From CAYTID01 sp964437735 (GTDB lineage: Bacteria > Bacteroidota > Ignavibacteria > UBA10030 > BY39), in assembly GCA_964437735.1 (NCBI GenBank), contig CAYTID010000001.1:1-64000 (forward strand): a DNA stretch of 64,000 bases. The letters are read 5' to 3'. The position numbers and the translations under genes are program-made. The notes under the pieces are model-generated. The model worked only from the letters and a program-made list of their open reading frames with translations. It ran no database searches and was not told the origin of the DNA. Below are positions 62,648 to 64,000 of this stretch, in pieces (the first letter of the stretch is position 1; every line of letters starts with the position of its first letter).

Positions 62648-64000
62648 ATGCTTAAGAATAAAATCATATTAATATTTTCAATTATTTCAATAATTACAAT
62701 CATTTCAATATCAGTAATATCTTGTTCAAAAAAGGAAACAAAAATGGAAGAAAAGAGACAATACAAATTGGAACGGGTCGGTCCTGCACAGGTTGTACAG
62801 CTTTATGCAGATGGTTTTGATAAACTTACGACAAATGAGAAAATTTTTGCATACTATCTGAATTTAGCCGGATTGGCAGGCCGCGATATTGCCATCGACC
62901 AGCACCATCCGGATGCGCTTGAAGTCCGTGAATTATTTGAACAAATATTCTTATTTCAAAACGGCATCGATGAAAATGTTATAAACAAAATCACACAATA
63001 CTTAAAACTGTTCTGGATTAACAATGGATTTTATGATAATCTGACTTCAAAAAAGTTCGTACTTGAGATTACATTTGAAGAATTAAAAACAGCTTGCGAA
63101 ATCGCCAAGAAAAACGGTGCGGCAGTATCAACCGCTGATGAACCGCTCGATAAAAAATTAGCACGTCTCAAAGAAATAATTATAAATCCGGATTTTGAAC
63201 CGATGCAGACAAACAAAACTCCCGGTCACGATTGGATAAAAGGAAGCGCAGTAAATTTTTATGAAAAAGGAATCACTTATTCTGAAGTTGAAAAATGGGC
63301 AAGAGCCGGCAACGAAAAAAATTCTCTCAATTCAAAAGTAGTTAATGAAAACGGAAAGCTTGTTGAAAAAGTTTGGCGCGCCGGAACCGACGGTATTGCT
63401 CCTGGTATGTATGCGAAAGATTTGAAGGCTGTCATAAAATATTTAGAAATGGCAATCCCATATGCATCGGGAGAACATCAGAAACAAACTGTTGAACTCC
63501 TTATCAAATATCTGAAGACCGGAGATTTGAATGATTTTAGAGATTATAACATACATTGGGTAAAAGATTCATCGAATGTCGATTTTATACTTGGTTTCAT
63601 CGAAGTGTATCTTGATCCCCGCGGACAAAAAGCCGAGTGGGAAACATCAATTTTCTTTAACGATCCTGAACAAACCAAACTGATGCAGAACCTTGCAAAG
63701 TATGCGCAATATTTTGAAGAGAATGCTCCCTGGCAGGATACTTATAAGAAAAAAATTGAAAAGTCTCCTATAGCAAATGTCATTAATGTCGTCGGCTCCG
63801 GCGGCGGCACCGGACCCGTCAGTCCCATCGGAATTAATTTACCAAACGAGCAGGCGATACGTGAAGAACACGGAAGTAAAAGTGTACTGTTGAATAATAT
63901 TGTTGATGCCTATGATAAATCATCAGGACTGGAAATGACAAAAGAATTTGCCTGGGATGAAAAAGAAGTGGAATTGCAGGAAAAATATGGATCTTTAGCG
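62648..64000 (+). CDS. Dipeptidyl peptidase III (M49) lipoprotein, C-terminus beyond the window
   Basis: An open frame of 451 codons from the ATG at 62648 runs to the right edge without a stop. An AAGGA site lies ten bases upstream. The lipoprotein signal has its lipobox VISC near residue 26. The rest matches M49 peptidases: YADGFDKLTTNEKIFAYYLNLAGLAGRDIAIDQ, VWRAGTDGIAPGMYAKDL, WVKDSSNVDFILGFIEVYLDPRGQKAEWE and FNDPEQTKLMQNLAKYAQYFEENAPW. In this family the zinc motif HExxGH lies near residue 450, so it should be just past the edge. DPP III removes dipeptides from peptide N-termini. The eukaryotic enzymes are cytosolic, while this one is exported. Confidence 0.9.
   Translation, partial: MLKNKIILIFSIISIITIISISVISCSKKETKMEEKRQYKLERVGPAQVVQLYADGFDKLTTNEKIFAYYLNLAGLAGRDIAIDQHHPDALEVRELFEQIFLFQNGIDENVINKITQYLKLFWINNGFYDNLTSKKFVLEITFEELKTACEIAKKNGAAVSTADEPLDKKLARLKEIIINPDFEPMQTNKTPGHDWIKGSAVNFYEKGITYSEVEKWARAGNEKNSLNSKVVNENGKLVEKVWRAGTDGIAPGMYAKDLKAVIKYLEMAIPYASGEHQKQTVELLIKYLKTGDLNDFRDYNIHWVKDSSNVDFILGFIEVYLDPRGQKAEWETSIFFNDPEQTKLMQNLAKYAQYFEENAPWQDTYKKKIEKSPIANVINVVGSGGGTGPVSPIGINLPNEQAIREEHGSKSVLLNNIVDAYDKSSGLEMTKEFAWDEKEVELQEKYGSLA

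Noticed and set aside
62410..62709. 17-base inverted repeat (ATTACAATCATTTCAAT) between the msrA and DPP III signal-peptide regions
   Set aside because: Both copies encode the same hydrophobic ITIIS stretch in frame, so similar codons for similar signal peptides explain it; low complexity makes chance likely.
1..64000. CRISPR array, prophage or large mobile island
   Set aside because: No regularly spaced direct repeats, cas genes, integrase or phage structural genes are seen; the only mobile DNA recognised is the RAYT remnant.

Overview
This AT-rich window reads like a chromosomal segment from the Bacteroidota/Ignavibacteriota side of the FCB group, most likely an Ignavibacteria-type bacterium. 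The evidence is an outer-membrane type IX secretion (T9SS) signature (a C-terminal sorting domain with the YPNPFNP motif, a PorV/PorQ-family barrel, and a TonB-dependent receptor with an N-terminal carboxypeptidase-regulatory-like domain), many lipoproteins, an exbB-exbD-tonB set next to OmpA and TPR proteins, DUF1684, and a CdaA diadenylate cyclase next to FolP. No ribosomal RNA is present, so the placement is inference. Almost every gene lies on the minus strand. The plus-strand exceptions are a broken transposase, a TrmH-family methyltransferase and a truncated dipeptidyl peptidase III at the right edge.

Layout, left to right. 1-3521: end of an unknown exported gene, an ABC-2 efflux pair and asnS. 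3661-4400: a decaying REP-associated (RAYT) transposase with two copies of its palindromic flank and a second internal transposase fragment. 4430-12843: a six-gene envelope operon (TPR protein, plug-less outer-membrane barrel, ExbB, ExbD, TonB, double-OmpA protein) closed by a strong terminator. 13099-19105: nadA, a small membrane protein, deoxynucleoside kinase, folK, folB, glnS, gltX. 19204-19686: tRNA-Ser(GCU) with a tandemly duplicated leader and a broken second tRNA 5' end. 19687-21502: a RelE/antitoxin pair, an EamA transporter and an eIF1-like factor. 21538-32922: a six-gene surface module in T9SS style whose TonB receptor carries a frameshift. 33032-48242: housekeeping genes (LysM transglycosylase, acyl-CoA carboxylase beta, mnmA, trmH-like, mtgA, ruvX, spoT/relA, upp, CoA-disulfide-reductase-like enzyme, der, response regulator, ettA). 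48254-56178: DUF1684 lipoprotein, tRNA-Pro(CGG) with two structured trailer repeats derived from its own 3' half, miaA, pcm, cdaA, folP, trxB, queG, MBL hydrolase, ferredoxin. 56300-64000: metH, an NMO/FabK-like flavoprotein, a DipZ-like thioredoxin-fold protein without its cysteines, msrA and the N-terminal part of a lipoprotein DPP III.

Functional themes. Two envelope modules dominate: an energised TonB/Tol-like transport operon and a T9SS-type cargo/receptor operon. Folate (folK, folB, folP) and one-carbon metabolism (metH) recur. tRNA charging and modification is rich (asnS, glnS, gltX, mnmA, miaA, queG, a TrmH-family enzyme). Two second-messenger enzymes are present, one for (p)ppGpp and one for c-di-AMP. 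The least ordinary DNA is at the two tRNA loci, both of which carry duplicated pieces of their own tRNA, and at the RAYT remnant.
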